From: Leucocoprinus leucothites
Lineage: Eukaryota > Basidiomycota > Agaricomycetes > Agaricales > Agaricaceae
DNA: 64,000 nucleotides
Direction of reading: 5' to 3'
Assembly (NCBI GenBank): GCA_013368445.1
Contig: JAACJO010000008.1
Span: 1,488,001 to 1,552,000 of the forward strand
Within the stretch, counting starts at the first letter, position 1. Each line of letters begins with the position of its first letter. The notes beneath the pieces were generated by a model, which saw only the letters and a program-made list of their open reading frames with translations, was not told the origin of the DNA and did not search any database. A program made the translations under genes and the position numbers. Of this stretch, positions 35,490-48,296 are shown piece after piece.

Positions 35490-36586
35490 TGATCTGACTT
35501 TCACCATAATCGCAGGCTTTGTGATTGTAAAATTATCGTATATCAGCTGTATTACTATACCCCGCTTCTATCTCTCTACTGTCCCTAACTTAACGGTGAG
35601 CATTTTTTTTCTCCATTCTGTCATTGCCGAGGACTCAATTCATCATCCCATCAGCTATCATATTTCGACCCAGACGGCCTCTTTTCTCACACTCCATTCG
35701 AACAAGGCCCCTTTTTGTTCCGTTCTCCAACCGTCATATCGCCACCGATCTTCATTCTGTTAATGAATGTTTCCTTCGCACCTTATTCTCCCTTCCGCCC
35801 CTTCGGTTCGAACATTTTAGTCGCATTGGGTTTCATGTTGTATCTTCTTTCAGCATTTAGTAGATTACCATGTTGAAGACGTCTATGAATTGATATGGGT
35901 GTCATTGAGCACAGAATTGGAGCCACCCTACCATAGAATCTTCGACAGCTCTCCGTTGACCGGGTGCAATCTCGTCGGCTCCCCTGTATGGGATGGCGCC
36001 CGATGACGGCTTTGAAGCCCCACTTTCTGCGGCGGCTGGGGAGCTTCTGCAGTAAAAAAAAAGCATGCCCCAATTACATTGCTACTCGGGCCTCAGGTCT
36101 GGCGAACTTTTCCCTTGCAGGGGTCCCAAGCGCCTGGGCCAACACCAAAGACTTCACTACTTTCAGTCGCCCTTCCACAAGCTCTCTGGGCTCCACAATG
36201 ACGAAATGACCCTATCACAGAATCTTCCAGAGATCTCAGCCTAGCCGCCTTATGGCAAAGCAAGTTCGTTTCCGGAGTGCTCATGCGAGCTCGCCAAATC
36301 CCGCCTCTTGAATGCGGCAGTTGAGTCCAACGGCACTCAAATTACGCTAGATGACTCGACAATGGCAAGCCGAGGCCCTTATGAGGCGCCACGGTCCTTG
36401 TTCTCTTTCGTGTTCTATTATCTCATGCACGACCTACATTATTGACCCTTGCCTGATCGGGCACGATTGCCTCGTGGGCATGTAAATACATCGCGTTATG
36501 TCATTTCATCCAGGCATTCGAGGTTTACTACGTATAACTGCATTTCAAATTTCGTTTACAGAGGCAATATCACCTGGTTCCGCCCT
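35490..36586. other. convergent intergenic region
   Basis: About 1.1 kb between the TEA-factor stop and the ceramidase stop, so it holds both 3' regions. No gene or repeat was seen. Confidence 0.45.
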
Positions 36587-39500
36587 TTAAGCAACAGTGA
36601 AGGTTCCCGATGTACCAGTAAAGGAAGAGATGGAACCAATGAGTGGTTTCGAGTCTCCGAAATATCTGATACGGTAAGATCCGGCTACGGAGTACAGTAG
36701 TCTCAGCGGCAATAAATCAATCACGATATGGATCACTTACCAGGGGTGCCACTCTCGATGGTCCTGATTAACCAAACCCTCAGTTTGTTTCTGATGTTGT
36801 GCTACGCTAGTGGAACGGACGTACCAGGTTATATCCACAGTACTTGTTCCTAAAACCTGCACAAACACTTTAGTCAATGTAACAGATCCAAACTTCTGAG
36901 GACTGCGCACCGTATTGGTCCTATTCCAGCGATAGATAGTTGAGGGGTGCGAATCTGTCCGAACGATCTTCCATTGATTTCCTGAGACCAGTTGTTCAAC
37001 AGTCAAGAACGTGCTCTCGAGGCGTAGATTATTCTGATACCGTTATGTAACTCCTGACACACATGGTCTGCAGAATGGACTTACTCTTGGATTGGCACCA
37101 ACAAACTGGGCATGAACGGTGTCACCTGCATGATAAGGCGTAGAATTGACGTTGGTTAAAACTGAACCAAAACTCTTTCCAATAGGGGGAGCATCAAAGA
37201 CAACGCCAGTCTAAGGATTGATAGAGTGTCAGATCGAACATCTGTCAGGTCCGTAGGACTAGCCTGTAAAGAGATGGCCTTGGAAGTCTGTTCGGCTGGG
37301 GGTGAATCGGACGCAGGTGTTCCAGATGCATTATCTGCCAAGAATGGAACCATGCTGGAATACTTATCAATATAAGCATCGAGTGTCCCTTGAGTTGAGT
37401 CAACATCGCATTTCTGGTCCAGGTTTCAGAGAATACACCTACACTTTCCAAAAATAGTGCTCGCGCCTTCATAACGCTGGGCCGCATATTCTTCTGGGGT
37501 CGTGACATAATGGGCATAGGTATTTGCGGGCCCAGCAATGACTACATAGGCATCTGCACTGAGAACACCTGACGAAATAAGTTTGGCACGAAGAGCCTCC
37601 CTAGGAAAAGCGAAGAGAAGGAATTAAAGATGAATGTTGTATGAATTCCGTAAGGGGCATGTGATGATGTGGTGCAATATCCATGGGAACATTTCGAGAA
37701 ATTGGGGATACCGAAGAATCATTCAGCTTTAATATAAGCGAAAAGGTAAATAGATCGAACCTCATTCGTCTACCGGCCATTGTAGTTAGCTCGCCTAACC
37801 ATCCTTAGTGAGCCAGTGACATGAAAATCAAATACTGGAGAGCTTACCAGGCATAATAAGGGTTACTTGGTTGTTTGCGATTGTTAGCCCCTATGATAGT
37901 CCAAGATTATATCTCATCAACAAGCTCTCACCGAAGTTCCCCACACGAAGCATTTGCACATCAACGGTACTGGGGGACCAATCATATGGTGTGTGTGCAA
38001 ATCCCTGTATGAGGAGAGAAACGAAGCAGAACATGGAACATCAGCGTTTGAGAAAACCGAACATGTCGGATTCAAACATACGGTATTGAGTAAAATGGGC
38101 TTAGGGCTCTGACAGGCCTTCTGTTGGTCAGATGGTAGAGGGGTTACGGCGCCTAGGAACAATGATTGCATCAGTCGAAGTCTAAGAGAGTTTTTGGGAG
38201 ATTTTCCCCATCAATGCACCTTTAACAAGCTCCCAGAATGGATTTCTAATTCGCAGAACACCCAACAATTAGAATAAGATCCGTTTACAGGAATTTTGGG
38301 TCAAGGAACATACTGTGTTGTTGAGTTGTCGCCTTGAACGAAGTCGAAAGCCCCTGGGCCATCACTGACAATTAAGATTAGATATTATCCAGGTTTTCAT
38401 AAATCTTTCAAAGGGATCTATCACTGACGTCGTACCCCCAGCAAAGGAGAAACCTACGCAAACTACTATTCAGCTGACATTAGGTTTTAGAGAAGAAAGA
38501 AGCCGACCCAGAGCAGCAGGACACGTCGAAACTGATGTCCCGTTGGAAAGCGTGAAGGAGTGACTAGCCCTGCAGGTTCGCTTGCAGATCAGTACATATT
38601 TAGCCGCGGAGGCCTGGGCTCGGCGTCCGACACGGAACAAACTCACATGTTCACATACGCATGGACGCTTTTTACTGCACCAGTTACAGGACTTAACCGT
38701 CCATTCATGATCTTCTGTGCACCCTGGAATTGCAAATCGCCAATGATGCGATTGCTCTCGAAGTCGGATGTCCGAAAACCGGGACCGCTAAAGGAATTAG
38801 TTGCTGGTTGTTGCCGAGGGTAACAAGGGCATACCGGCCATGGCAGTCTTGAACTTTTCCTCCACAAGTAGAGTGGACAGGATCGCATGCTTGGCCATCC
38901 CACTCCTCTCCGGGGCTCTCGCAGAAGGCGCCTAAACTAGAAATTTCTATCAGGAGAAAAACTCTGGCACCATTTGCAAGAAACCAACGTGTTCGGACTT
39001 GTGTCTCCAACATTAGCTGGAATTTGTGGAGAATCAGCTGGGATTTCAACAGAACGCAAAAACTTCACTTAGGCTCACCCTGGGTAAATCCAGCAATGAA
39101 CGTCGCGTTTCCTGGTGTCGCATCGGGTTCCACAGATGCTATAAGGGTCAAGAGTCAACTATTGTCCTATTTCATTGTAGAAACAGCATGTACATTCGTA
39201 GAGATACGCCGCCATTCCTTTGTTGTCGCTGCTGACTAGTGTATTGTTCTGTAATTAGGATAATTTCAGTAAATCTGGCCAAGCTGAGCTCGGAGTAAAA
39301 TCCTACTTCATAGAGACTGGTGCCATGAACAGCAAAGAAACTCAAGAATCCTCGGGCATTTCCATCGTTATCGTCAAATCGTAAGAGCGTCATATCCTTA
39401 TCTTGATCAAACTGGTAGCGAGCTCTCTCAGCCGCAGGGTTCTCAAGGTAAGCAGTAGGGGACCTGTTGATATTTGCATTAAGGATAGTAGTGTTACCGA

Positions 39501-40421
39501 GGCTCAAGCGGCCAGGCGCAAGGTTGGCGTGAGCACGCTGTACAGCACGAACAGTACCCGCTACTATGGCGTCCGCGGTCTGTTTGACGTAGCCGAGGGA
39601 AGTCACTTGCGGTAGGAGATTTTCGAGATAGCCGCCTACGCCAGAGTGTTGATGCGTGCCGACGAATGCGATGTTCTCGTTGGTGTATACACCGGGAAAT
39701 TGAGTGGATAGCTCGCTAACGATCGACCTTCGGACTCCGGTGTCCCCCATTGCGATATCTAAGAACATCAACATAAGCCATTGCTGCGCAGATCCGCACT
39801 CATACAATAGCAGAAGCCACAGGTCGCAATCACGAATTCTGCGCTGTTTCAGGACCAAGTATGTATGGGTTCCCGATTGGCTAATAATATCCCACGGGGA
39901 AGTCATCTCCACGGAGCAACATATCCAAACCGGCAGCAACGGGTGACATACCAGCATTTATGAAGACAATCCTGTTCTGGGGTGACGAGGCATCGGCGAC
40001 AATGAAAGCTCGGCTACGCTGCCTCATATGCAAGCCAGTATCTGTCTGGCCTAGAGATGCGTATCCCTGAAGCGCCACGGGGCCGTGTCAGCACATATAA
40101 ATCGACAACCAATGACACCATCCACACCATCATATTTGTCTCGACCACGGGACTTCATAAAAGAGTTTTCAGTGCTCCAGCGATTTGGATATATTCAATT
40201 CATATATTCACCCTGTGATATCTCCAATGCCTATTGCGATCATCGCGAAACAAATATCAGCAATGGATCTCTATCCGACTTCAAAATATCCTCCAATCAT
40301 GCTACTGACCAAGACCAAGAAGATACTGGGCGCTTGCGCCTTGTATACCTCCGACGATTCCATTCGGAATTAGTGCAGACGAAGCCAGAAACGCAGTCAA
40401 GTAGAAGAATGCTCCCATCAT
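36587..40421 (-). CDS. neutral ceramidase
   Basis: Many exons, ATG at 40421, stop at 36587-36589. Neutral ceramidase cleaves ceramide to sphingosine and fatty acid, outside the cell or in the secretory path. A signal peptide (MMGAFFYLTAFLASSALI) precedes YLLGLG, a 19-nt micro-exon (40212-40230) encoding IGDITG, then PVALQGYA. Next are FINADIAMGDTGVRR, VGTHQHSGVGGYLENLL with zinc-type His, NANINRSPTAYLENP, FFAVHGTSL, and NVGDTSPNTLGAFCESPG with the catalytic Ser. Downstream are CGGKVQDCHGR, SFTLSNGTSVSTCPAALG, KPILLNT, ELTTMAGRRMR and a C-terminal Ig-like domain ending YFGDSKPLIGSISSFTG. All catalytic motifs are present. The acceptor of exon 3 is unusual: the base pair before PVALQ is GG instead of AG (40083-40084), and no other AG keeps frame. 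Confidence 0.9.
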
Positions 40422-41185
40422 CGTGTTGTGCAAGAGCTCTACACAACTCCAGATGTCTAGCGGCAGAGCACTGTCACTGGGAAACGCTGGCATTCCAGCA
40501 GTAGACGACGCTCCAGTTTTAAATGATTTCCTTGCCCTTGTTCCTCGAGGTCCTGCGAAAAAAGTCTTGATGGAAGATGAGAGAAAGACGAGAGGACGCA
40601 CATGGGGTCAACCATCACAAGGCTCCGTAAGTGCCCACGGTCGTCTCCTCGTCTCTCTGCCGAAGCGAGCCAATTATAGTGTAATCACAGTAGTTACCCC
40701 TCCGTCTATAAAAAGTCTCCTGTGGGTAGAGGGGGTGAATTGGGCGGAGAACAAGCAACAACTTCATCCCTCAGACAAACCAGCTTGGGCTAGAATAGTC
40801 GACGCTCAATGTGTGATAAATATCGCAGGCGATAGGAAGCGAATAACATGAGGTTGGAGTCTGCCACTTTAATAAATGAGAATGACAACGACAAAAGTGT
40901 GACCTCACACATCCCTGAGGCTCCCCACGATCAGTTTCGAGAAGGCATTTTCCCCGAGGTGCCCCTGTTGGTGTGGGAGAGGGGGGGGTATGACTAGAAG
41001 GCAAATCGTCATAATTATGGTAACAACATCAAAGAAGGGTTCGGCATAAAATCACGAGCCAAAAAGGAGTGCTTTGAGCCTTGACTACCTAGTCCATGGA
41101 AGAGAAGTATCCAACCAATAATCCTTGAAAATGGAAAGTGGAGAAGAAATAGTAATCTAAGCCATGACAATGGAAGTCGTACATA
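40422..41185. other. ceramidase promoter and F-box gene 3' region
   Basis: About 760 bases without a supported gene. A G/C-rich stretch lies near 40980. Confidence 0.4.
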
Positions 41186-42913
41186 CTAAATTGAGAATGG
41201 AAGAGGCTGGGTAAACTGGGCCGAGCGTCGACGAAAGACGAAAGAAGCGGACTGCCTCGTGATAGTAAACTGGCTTTCCCGCGAATCTACCGCATGACCA
41301 GAACAGTCGAATTTAGGGGCCGGAGAGGACGAGAAATCATACTTCACAAACGTGAGACTGGCAGTACGATTCATTTTTGCCAACATGGTTCGGCATGCTA
41401 TCATCCTCCCAATACGGTACACGAAATCCGGCTTTGCTAATCCTTCGAATGAGAGGGATTGAAGTTGGACAAGGAAAGGGAGGAGATTGACAGCGTCAGT
41501 TGAACTGAGGTAATCGAGGAGTTCTTCGGTTGGTCTCGTAGGAACAGATAACGTGAGGGTGGTCAATGCGGCTGCTTCCCTCAACTCTTCCAGCAACTCG
41601 TTGGCTTTGATGTTATCACATTTGAGCTCTAGAGTTTCAAGTGATGGGGTTCGGGATAGGAAGTGGCCAATCGAATAATGATCCCATTGTCTCCCATTTG
41701 CGACTGAATGGACGACCAACGACTTGAGATTGGGTACCGAAATATTGCTGAAAAACCGAGCCAGTCCCTTTTGCGTATTGTCGCGTAATGGTTCCACGAT
41801 CACTGTTAGGGAACGCAGCTGAGAATGGTGAATCATTGGCAACGTGGTCCAAGGTTCGCATGCTCCCATATGAAAAACGCACTCTTGTACATTGGGCACG
41901 AGATCGAGTGATAAAAGGCAGGCATCGATGGACGCGGGCGTATGTTTATGTAGGCTGAATTCGAGACGAGTGATTTGAGTTAATGGAACGTCGATCGTAG
42001 AGAAGGAGATGCTATGGTCCATTGTAATGCTTTGGAGAAGGGGTGCATCCTCAAAAAGATTAACTGTCGAATCTGGTGAGAGGGAACCTCGAGAGGTATG
42101 GACGACCAAATTTTGAAGGGAGTGCAGTTCATGGCGAATTGATTCAAGCCCTGTCCAAGGAAGGGGAGAGGCCGGTAGCAGAAGGTATAGGTCCTTCCAG
42201 CGAACACAAGACATGCAAAGCTCGTACAAAACCTCACTCTCGCTCCAGTTGAGTGGAGGATAGGTTTTAGGGTAACCAGTCGGCTTGGCTTCCATGACAG
42301 CAATGGTCAGCGGAAGGCCGCCTGACCTTTGTACCCACGCGCGGACAAGAGCTTGCTGTGATGCATTGTGTCCTCGATATGTCAACCTGATGGTGGTCCA
42401 AAGTTGCGGCGTAGACATGGCAATTTGCCGCCAAGCACTGCATACTTGTGTCAACACCATCGGTCCTTCCCTCGGGTCAAAGCTATCCTCCACTTCTGTA
42501 AACCGACGGTGTTTCGATCCCCTGGGACAGTACTTGAAGATTTCTGCCCATATTTCTGGATACACTCGCCTTGCAGGGGTCAGGAACGCTCGATGTGTAT
42601 CGACAAACCCCTCAAGTGCCCGACACTCTCCCTGTAATTGCGCCAAAACATTCTTCACACGCCAAATCTCTTCCTCCAGCCTCCTGACATCTACCATGGC
42701 CACATTTATAGCACCTTGAATCCATTGGCTTTGCTCTGGAGTGGGGATCGCATTGGAACCGATTAAATGTGGGATTGGTGAAGGAGGAACAGTGGTCTTT
42801 CCGGTGAGGATGGCTTCGCAATGGCGGCAAATTGTAGTCGGGATGTCGGTGAAGTGAAATCTGTCGTGGTGTGCATTGTGAGTGGCAAGATAGGGATTCA
42901 TGGGCTCAACCAT
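41186..42913 (-). CDS. F-box protein with leucine-rich-like C-terminal region
   Basis: Single exon of 575 residues, starting MVEPMNPYLATH. A short Cys/His patch (CRHCEAIL) lies near residue 30. Residues 60-110 form a coiled coil (VDVRRLEEEIWRVKNVLAQL), followed at 110-165 by an F-box (LTPARRVYPEIWAEIFKYC and VLTQVCSAWRQIAMSTPQLW). This coil-plus-F-box order is the common form in mushroom genomes, where such genes are very numerous. The remaining 400 residues have irregular leucine-rich segments (LRSLTVIVEPL, LKSLVVHSV, LETLELKCD) that would bind substrates for an SCF ubiquitin ligase. The target is unknown. No disruption is seen. Confidence 0.88.
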   Translation of the reverse strand: MVEPMNPYLATHNAHHDRFHFTDIPTTICRHCEAILTGKTTVPPSPIPHLIGSNAIPTPEQSQWIQGAINVAMVDVRRLEEEIWRVKNVLAQLQGECRALEGFVDTHRAFLTPARRVYPEIWAEIFKYCPRGSKHRRFTEVEDSFDPREGPMVLTQVCSAWRQIAMSTPQLWTTIRLTYRGHNASQQALVRAWVQRSGGLPLTIAVMEAKPTGYPKTYPPLNWSESEVLYELCMSCVRWKDLYLLLPASPLPWTGLESIRHELHSLQNLVVHTSRGSLSPDSTVNLFEDAPLLQSITMDHSISFSTIDVPLTQITRLEFSLHKHTPASIDACLLSLDLVPNVQECVFHMGACEPWTTLPMIHHSQLRSLTVIVEPLRDNTQKGLARFFSNISVPNLKSLVVHSVANGRQWDHYSIGHFLSRTPSLETLELKCDNIKANELLEELREAAALTTLTLSVPTRPTEELLDYLSSTDAVNLLPFLVQLQSLSFEGLAKPDFVYRIGRMIACRTMLAKMNRTASLTFVKYDFSSSPAPKFDCSGHAVDSRESQFTITRQSASFVFRRRSAQFTQPLPFSI

Positions 42914-45088
42914 TGCCTTTGCAGACTTTTCAATCAGGTGTGAAGGCGGTGAAGAAACCTGAAGTCACTCACCGTTAAATATGAGAACTAGGATGTGGTT
43001 GTGGGCAACCCGGGAGCTGAGGTTGCGAGCTTCCAGTGGCGGCTTCATATCTTTCTAAGAAACGTTGGAGGACCGAATAGCGCAAGATGCCAGGAACCGA
43101 GAGGAAGATAGGCTGTATGGCCACAGGCCCATCACGGGACTATGAAACTCCCGGATGCCCGATAGAGTTTCCCCGGTGCGTATTGGCTGTAGCTCGAGGA
43201 TTGCCTCATTGATAGCTCTACTGATATAACCTCCCACGTTCAATTGACGTGGTTAATTCAAGCAGGCGTGGCTGGTAATATCTTTCCGTTACTCCTGGAA
43301 GAACATTCCACTGGGAATTGGTGTTGGTCAAGTAAGCAATCATTGAAAGGACTCGGAGGAGTGATACGTACGTGCAAATCGTGGTATTTCGTTCGTTCTT
43401 TTTCGCTTCCGCCGGTGTTTCGTTTTGGTAGTAATATTTCAATGGCTGTCTCAACTCGGTCCCAAGCTCCAAAACATTCGCCGACCGCTGCTAATCCCTC
43501 CGAAATCCATCTCGGGGGCTTCGGACTTGCTTCCACTTGACTAGGTATATCTAAGCGACCTCTAGAACACATGATGTTGCCGACTCGGTGAACTTCGAGA
43601 GTTCAAAACCGAATCAAGGTAACACTCGGGCGTCTAGATGAAGCGCCCATGCACTGGCCGGAATGTCTTCGAGCAAAAAAGGTATCTCGGGAGCTTTTGA
43701 CTGTGACCCCTGGAATTACCTGCGTACTTCAAGTATGATTGGACTCCCCGCTAAAGCGCTTGAAACCGACGGATGACTCGGGAATACCGGAGCTACAGGC
43801 AGTGCGTGCGTCATTTAGGTATAGGGAACGAACTGCCCTATTCTCAAATCCAGGAATTTTTGCACCTAAGGCTAATCGCTGTGACTCTTCTGCCGGTTTG
43901 ACCGATGGGCTGATCTAGAATCAAGTCCGTCATTCGAAACGATTGACGGGTCTTTGGTTTGGCGCCTAATCATCAGGCTGCTTGACGGTACGTCCACTTC
44001 GGTGGGATAATTCAAGTATCATCCGTAGGAAAATCCAGAGAATAGATTGACAAAATGAGGGTTGTCGAGAGGTCAAAGGACGCTCTGTTGCCACGTTGAG
44101 AAGCTAAAATAGATCGTCGGAGGCAGCCCCTACTCTCAGAAGCATAGCCTCGAGGGATAAGCATCCGACTAGCCATGCTAGACTGCAGTTATGCTAGCTT
44201 GGCTTTTATATTCCAGGACCTGGTCAAGTCGAATGTACGAACAAGCAACTTGGTTGGGAATGTGGTGGCGGGAGGAGAGTTAGCGCAGGGAAGAAACCTT
44301 GACAGCGTGCGCTCTATTACAGGGATTTCCTTTGTCTTGTCGGATGATCGAGGGTGAAAGCTGCTCCATTGCACCCGTGCAACTTTAGAAATTTGACCCA
44401 AAATCCTCTGCTCAGCCTACGGAGAAGGTGGGAGGACTCTGAGGAAGCGCTGGTAGGCGAACGTGGTCATAGCCATAGTGGAACTCGCTGAGGATGTCAT
44501 CAAATCTTTGCCATTGAGTAAAATGTTGGAGCAGCTCTTGAATCTATGCATTGAAGTGACTTTACGCATTCATAGGGTAACCCAAGTTCGCTTCGGAGGA
44601 GTTGAGAGCAGGCTCCTAATACTAATTGTGTGGACAAGCCTCATCCTCCATTCCGAGAAGGCTCTCCCAATACTACCTCCCTTGAGCGGCAATTTACCCC
44701 GAAGCCGGAGGCTTGCTTCAAACTTTTTTTCGTGGGGCTGTTACCTACCAAAGGAGAGGGTCGAATAAAGCTATTGTTAGCTTTCGCTGAATTTTAAAGT
44801 TACTGAGACGGTTAAGTTCTCCCTGAGAGAGGCATAATGTAAGCGGAATGATCAACTCACACTCAACGCCAACGCTTTGTAAGTACAACAAGTTCACATT
44901 TGAATGTATCTATATTCGAGGCTGGTCTGATCAAAGCCCCGGGTGGCGGTGCACTGATTAACGCCCTATATTTCCAAAAGTGGACACTTTACTACCATAA
45001 CCCTGAACGTCCACCAACACCTGAGCTGCGGGCCTGCGGCACCTCATCCACGAGGTAGGATTCCAATCTACCAGATTCTTGGCTAGCG
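42914..45088. other. intergenic region, about 2.2 kb
   Basis: No gene firmly supported. On the minus strand, 43370-43545 could be an exon (PPRWISEGLAAVGECFG, AWDRVETAIEILLPKR), but no start, family or partner exon was found. The right end is the promoter of the GGPP synthase gene. Confidence 0.35.
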
Positions 45089-46473
45089 ATGGACAAATAC
45101 GACAATATTCTTCAATCACTTTCACAAGAACCTCAATGGTCTTCGCGGAATGAATCGGTATGTTGTTCTATTGGTAGAATGTTGGCGCGGGGACAAAAGT
45201 GGTTGACGTGAGATATCAGGATCTTTTAGAACCTTTCACATACACAGCGGCGAGCCCGGGAAAGGAGATTCGCGGCAAACTAATAGAAGCATTCAATCAG
45301 TGGCTTCAGGTCCCACCGGAGGAACTCACTGTCATCGCGAAGATCGTGAACATGCTCCATACAGCTAGTCTCATGTAGGTTTATCTTCGGATGAAATTGT
45401 GATAGGCCTGAACTCAAAAACATATCAGGGTAGACGATATTGAAGACGATTCTCAACTCCGTCGAGGACAACCAGGTGTGCTTCTTGTCCAATTTTGACC
45501 TCTTGTTTGGCTAAATGGCCCTGTAGTGGCTTATAAAATCTACGGAATCCCACAAACGGTCAATAGCGCTAATTATGTATACTTTCTTGCGTTCCAAGAA
45601 CTTTTTGCTTTGAGACGAAATTCTTCCAAGACTTCAGACCTCGATGCAATAGTGACATGTGGGCTCAATCCCGTCTTCAGAAGTGTTTCTCTCACCGACA
45701 CGAGCCTTTATTTAGCTGAATTATTGTCGCTCCACCGTGGTCAAGGTCTTGAGATCCTTTGGCGCGATTCATTACGATGTCCAACCGAAGAAGAATATGT
45801 ACAAATGGTGAACAATAGTGAGGAACTCCGCTGCAACCGCCCTATCACCCTCTGATTGTACTAGAAACTGGAGGGCTGTTAAGAATTGGCATTAAGCTGA
45901 TGATGGCATGTGCTACGAAAACCCTTGACGTGTGGGTCACTTTTCTAGGTCTCCGAGATTTCAAACGCTGAAGCGAACTAGAGACTACGTCCCTCTCGTA
46001 AATCTAATTGGGGTTTATTTCCAAATCCGTGACGATCTCATGAATCTACAAAGTGTACAGGTTAGCGCCCTCCCTGAGTATCCTATGAATCCCCGTCTAA
46101 CCGGTCTATAGTACACATCAAACAAGGGCTTCGCAGAAGACCTCACGGAAGGCAAATTTTCTTTTCCGGTTGTGCATGGTATCCACGCCGATACTTCTAA
46201 CCATCAAATCTTGAGTAAGAGGGCAGTGGTATTTTTACCGATCGCCGCTCATACTTTCCAGACGTCTTGCAAAAGCGGCCGACTACTCCAACACTAAAAG
46301 TACACGCGATCAACTACTTGCGTGATAGTACCAAATCCTTCGAGTATACTGTAGCGGTGCTGGACAAACTGGAGATACAAACGCGCCAGGAGATCGCACG
46401 TCTTGGGGGCAATCAACAACTTGACGAGGTCATGAATCTCTTGCACGTAGAGCCCGTTAAATCTGCACCATGA
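45089..46473 (+). CDS. geranylgeranyl diphosphate synthase
   Basis: About seven exons, near 320 residues, starting [13 protein letters not shown]. It condenses farnesyl and isopentenyl diphosphates into the C20 precursor for protein prenylation, carotenoids and diterpenes. Spliced sequence shows [18 protein letters not shown], the first Asp-rich motif [14 protein letters not shown] (DDxxD, around residues 77-81), then [17 protein letters not shown] and [17 protein letters not shown]. Later blocks are [25 protein letters not shown], the second Asp-rich motif [12 protein letters not shown] and [16 protein letters not shown]. Junctions are canonical, for example the K codon of KTGG split across an intron at about 45815-45870. 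No terpene cyclase or P450 lies beside it, so a housekeeping role is likely. It is convergent with TRM44, stops 193 bp apart. Confidence 0.92.
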
Positions 46474-46666
46474 TCATGATGGCTATTGCTAAACTAATCG
46501 GGTCTTATTATCTAGTTTATACCAACAATCCTGTGTTCGGATATAGATTTAATGTCTGTTTGTATATCATCCTACACATGGTCAGTGATCTCCTGCCTTC
46601 CCTTCTGGTTTTCTAGCCTTGAAAACCCCGCGAGTTATGACAGTGGTAATAATAGCTTGTGCTTTG

Positions 46667-48296
46667 TCAATTGCATCGTCTTCCTCCACGGTCGACAGGC
46701 GTTTCCTTCCTATCGGCTAATATCAACGGTGTTTTGCCCGTAGAAGGGTATCGGCGTACCTGCAATAGCCCAGTTCCGGGTGCTTGGTATCCTCAAGGTC
46801 TCGCACTCGACTTCCCACCCGCAATGAAGGCTGAGCGTCGCAAGCCATACGCGATAGATTGAATACGAACTTGTGTGGCTACCGTCTCCGCCGAGATTCA
46901 GGCTATCGATGAATGTAAGAGGTAAATCTGTCTCGGGATGTGTGGCCGAAGATTCATCGGGTGTGGTGTGGGCAGAAACAGGGAAAAAGGGTGTCGATGA
47001 ACGTTCGAATTTCGCATCGAACGTCCAGGCACAGCAAGGTATTGACAGATAGCCGGATGCCTTGTGGAGAGTAGCTAAAACTGGAACCCATGGAGTCAGT
47101 TCATCTGCATGGTTGCCAATGATGAAGACACCTGGGCGCAGAAAAGGTGGCAGTTCGTTTGATGTGGGGTCAAAGGCGTAGACCTGAAGTCGTGCTTGTG
47201 TTTCCTGTGGGTACTGTGCCCAAGATTGACGAGCTCGAACGTCAATCCCCCCACCGTCGTATCCTTCACTTGCCAGAATGTGTGTGAGTAGTCCATTTCC
47301 GCATCTAGTACCCCAGATGTCAGAAGGAGACAGAGACCTTGGAACCGCTCTTACCCAAAGTCAAAAAATCCACCGGGTGGCCGAGGCCAGGTAGTCCAGG
47401 GCCGGTCGGTGTCAGTCGTAACCGTGTCGGGAGATTGCTGATAGGCGGTTTTCCAGTAAAGCATCAAGAAAGTTGCGATTCCGATGTCCTCAAAGACATG
47501 TTTCAAGGGGTCTGTGACCTCTTGCCATGTAGAGACCAGATGTTTATGCCTTTCGCGCATGATCAGATACAGATCTTGATATTCTTCCCGTGGGACCAAG
47601 CAATCGTGTGCCACACGTTTCTTGTAGTTCGTCAATGCCCCCCAGCCGTATCGATGTAACGTTTCCAATAGAGCGAGGCAGGTTCGATACAGGCGAGAGC
47701 TGGGATCTGCTGGAGTATCTGGAAGTGGTAGAACTTCAATCCTCAGAGTGGAAGCAGGAATTGTTTCAATGTAGCGGAATGCAATGTGGTGTACAGAAGG
47801 GTGATAATAAGGCAGCTTGGAACCTTGGGATACGATGGGCGTTAGAACGAGTATGTCCGCTGGACAAGGTTCGGTTTCAGATGATCTCGAGGAATAGAAT
47901 GTACAGTATTGTTCCAGTCCTTCATCGCGCCCAGGTCGTCGAGGAAGTAGCCTCCGGTGAATGTATCTCAATTTCGTGCAGTTGTACAATTCCGGTGTCT
48001 CAATAGGAATATTTTCTGTTGAATCTGTGACAATGTCGGAGCGGAGGATAAGTGTCGAGTTATACTCTGGGTGATGTACGAGCTGCGCTACTGCGGTTTC
48101 GAACTAAAGAAAAATATTACAAACGGTAATCCCGGCATAATAATCAGAGTAACAGTACTAGTTCAACTGGAAAGCCTGCTGGACAAGCAATGATAGGTTT
48201 CCACTCGTTTTCATTATTTTTCAGCGGTGATAAGCCATCGCCTTCTGAATCGCATGTCGTAGGGACGAATTTTGGTCGGGTTGATTTGACTGACAT
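46667..48296 (-). CDS. TRM44: TRM44, tRNA(Ser) Um44 2'-O-methyltransferase
   Basis: Three exons with ATG at 48296 (MSVKSTRPKFV) and stop at 46667. TRM44 methylates the ribose of U44 in tRNA-Ser using S-adenosylmethionine in the cytoplasm. The first intron joins PAGFPVEL to FETAVAQLVHHPEYNS. Then come LYNCTKLRYIHRRLLPRRPG and VHHIAFRYIE. The central signature is HKHLVSTWQEVTDPLKHVFE followed by RPWTTWPRPPGGFFDFGCGN, where GFFDFGCGNGLL is the SAM-binding loop and is split by the second intron. GIDVRARQSW, AFDPTSNELPPFL, LIGNHADELTPW-like sequence and CETLRIPSTRNWAI follow. All blocks are in one frame within exons, so the gene looks intact. The tail after TRNWAI (about 30 residues) is extra and not conserved in my memory of the family. 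Confidence 0.92.

Noticed and set aside
43258..43572. Possible minus-strand exon (PPRWISEGLAAVGECFG)
   Set aside because: Looks protein-like but no start codon context, no partner exon and no known family; left as a remark only.
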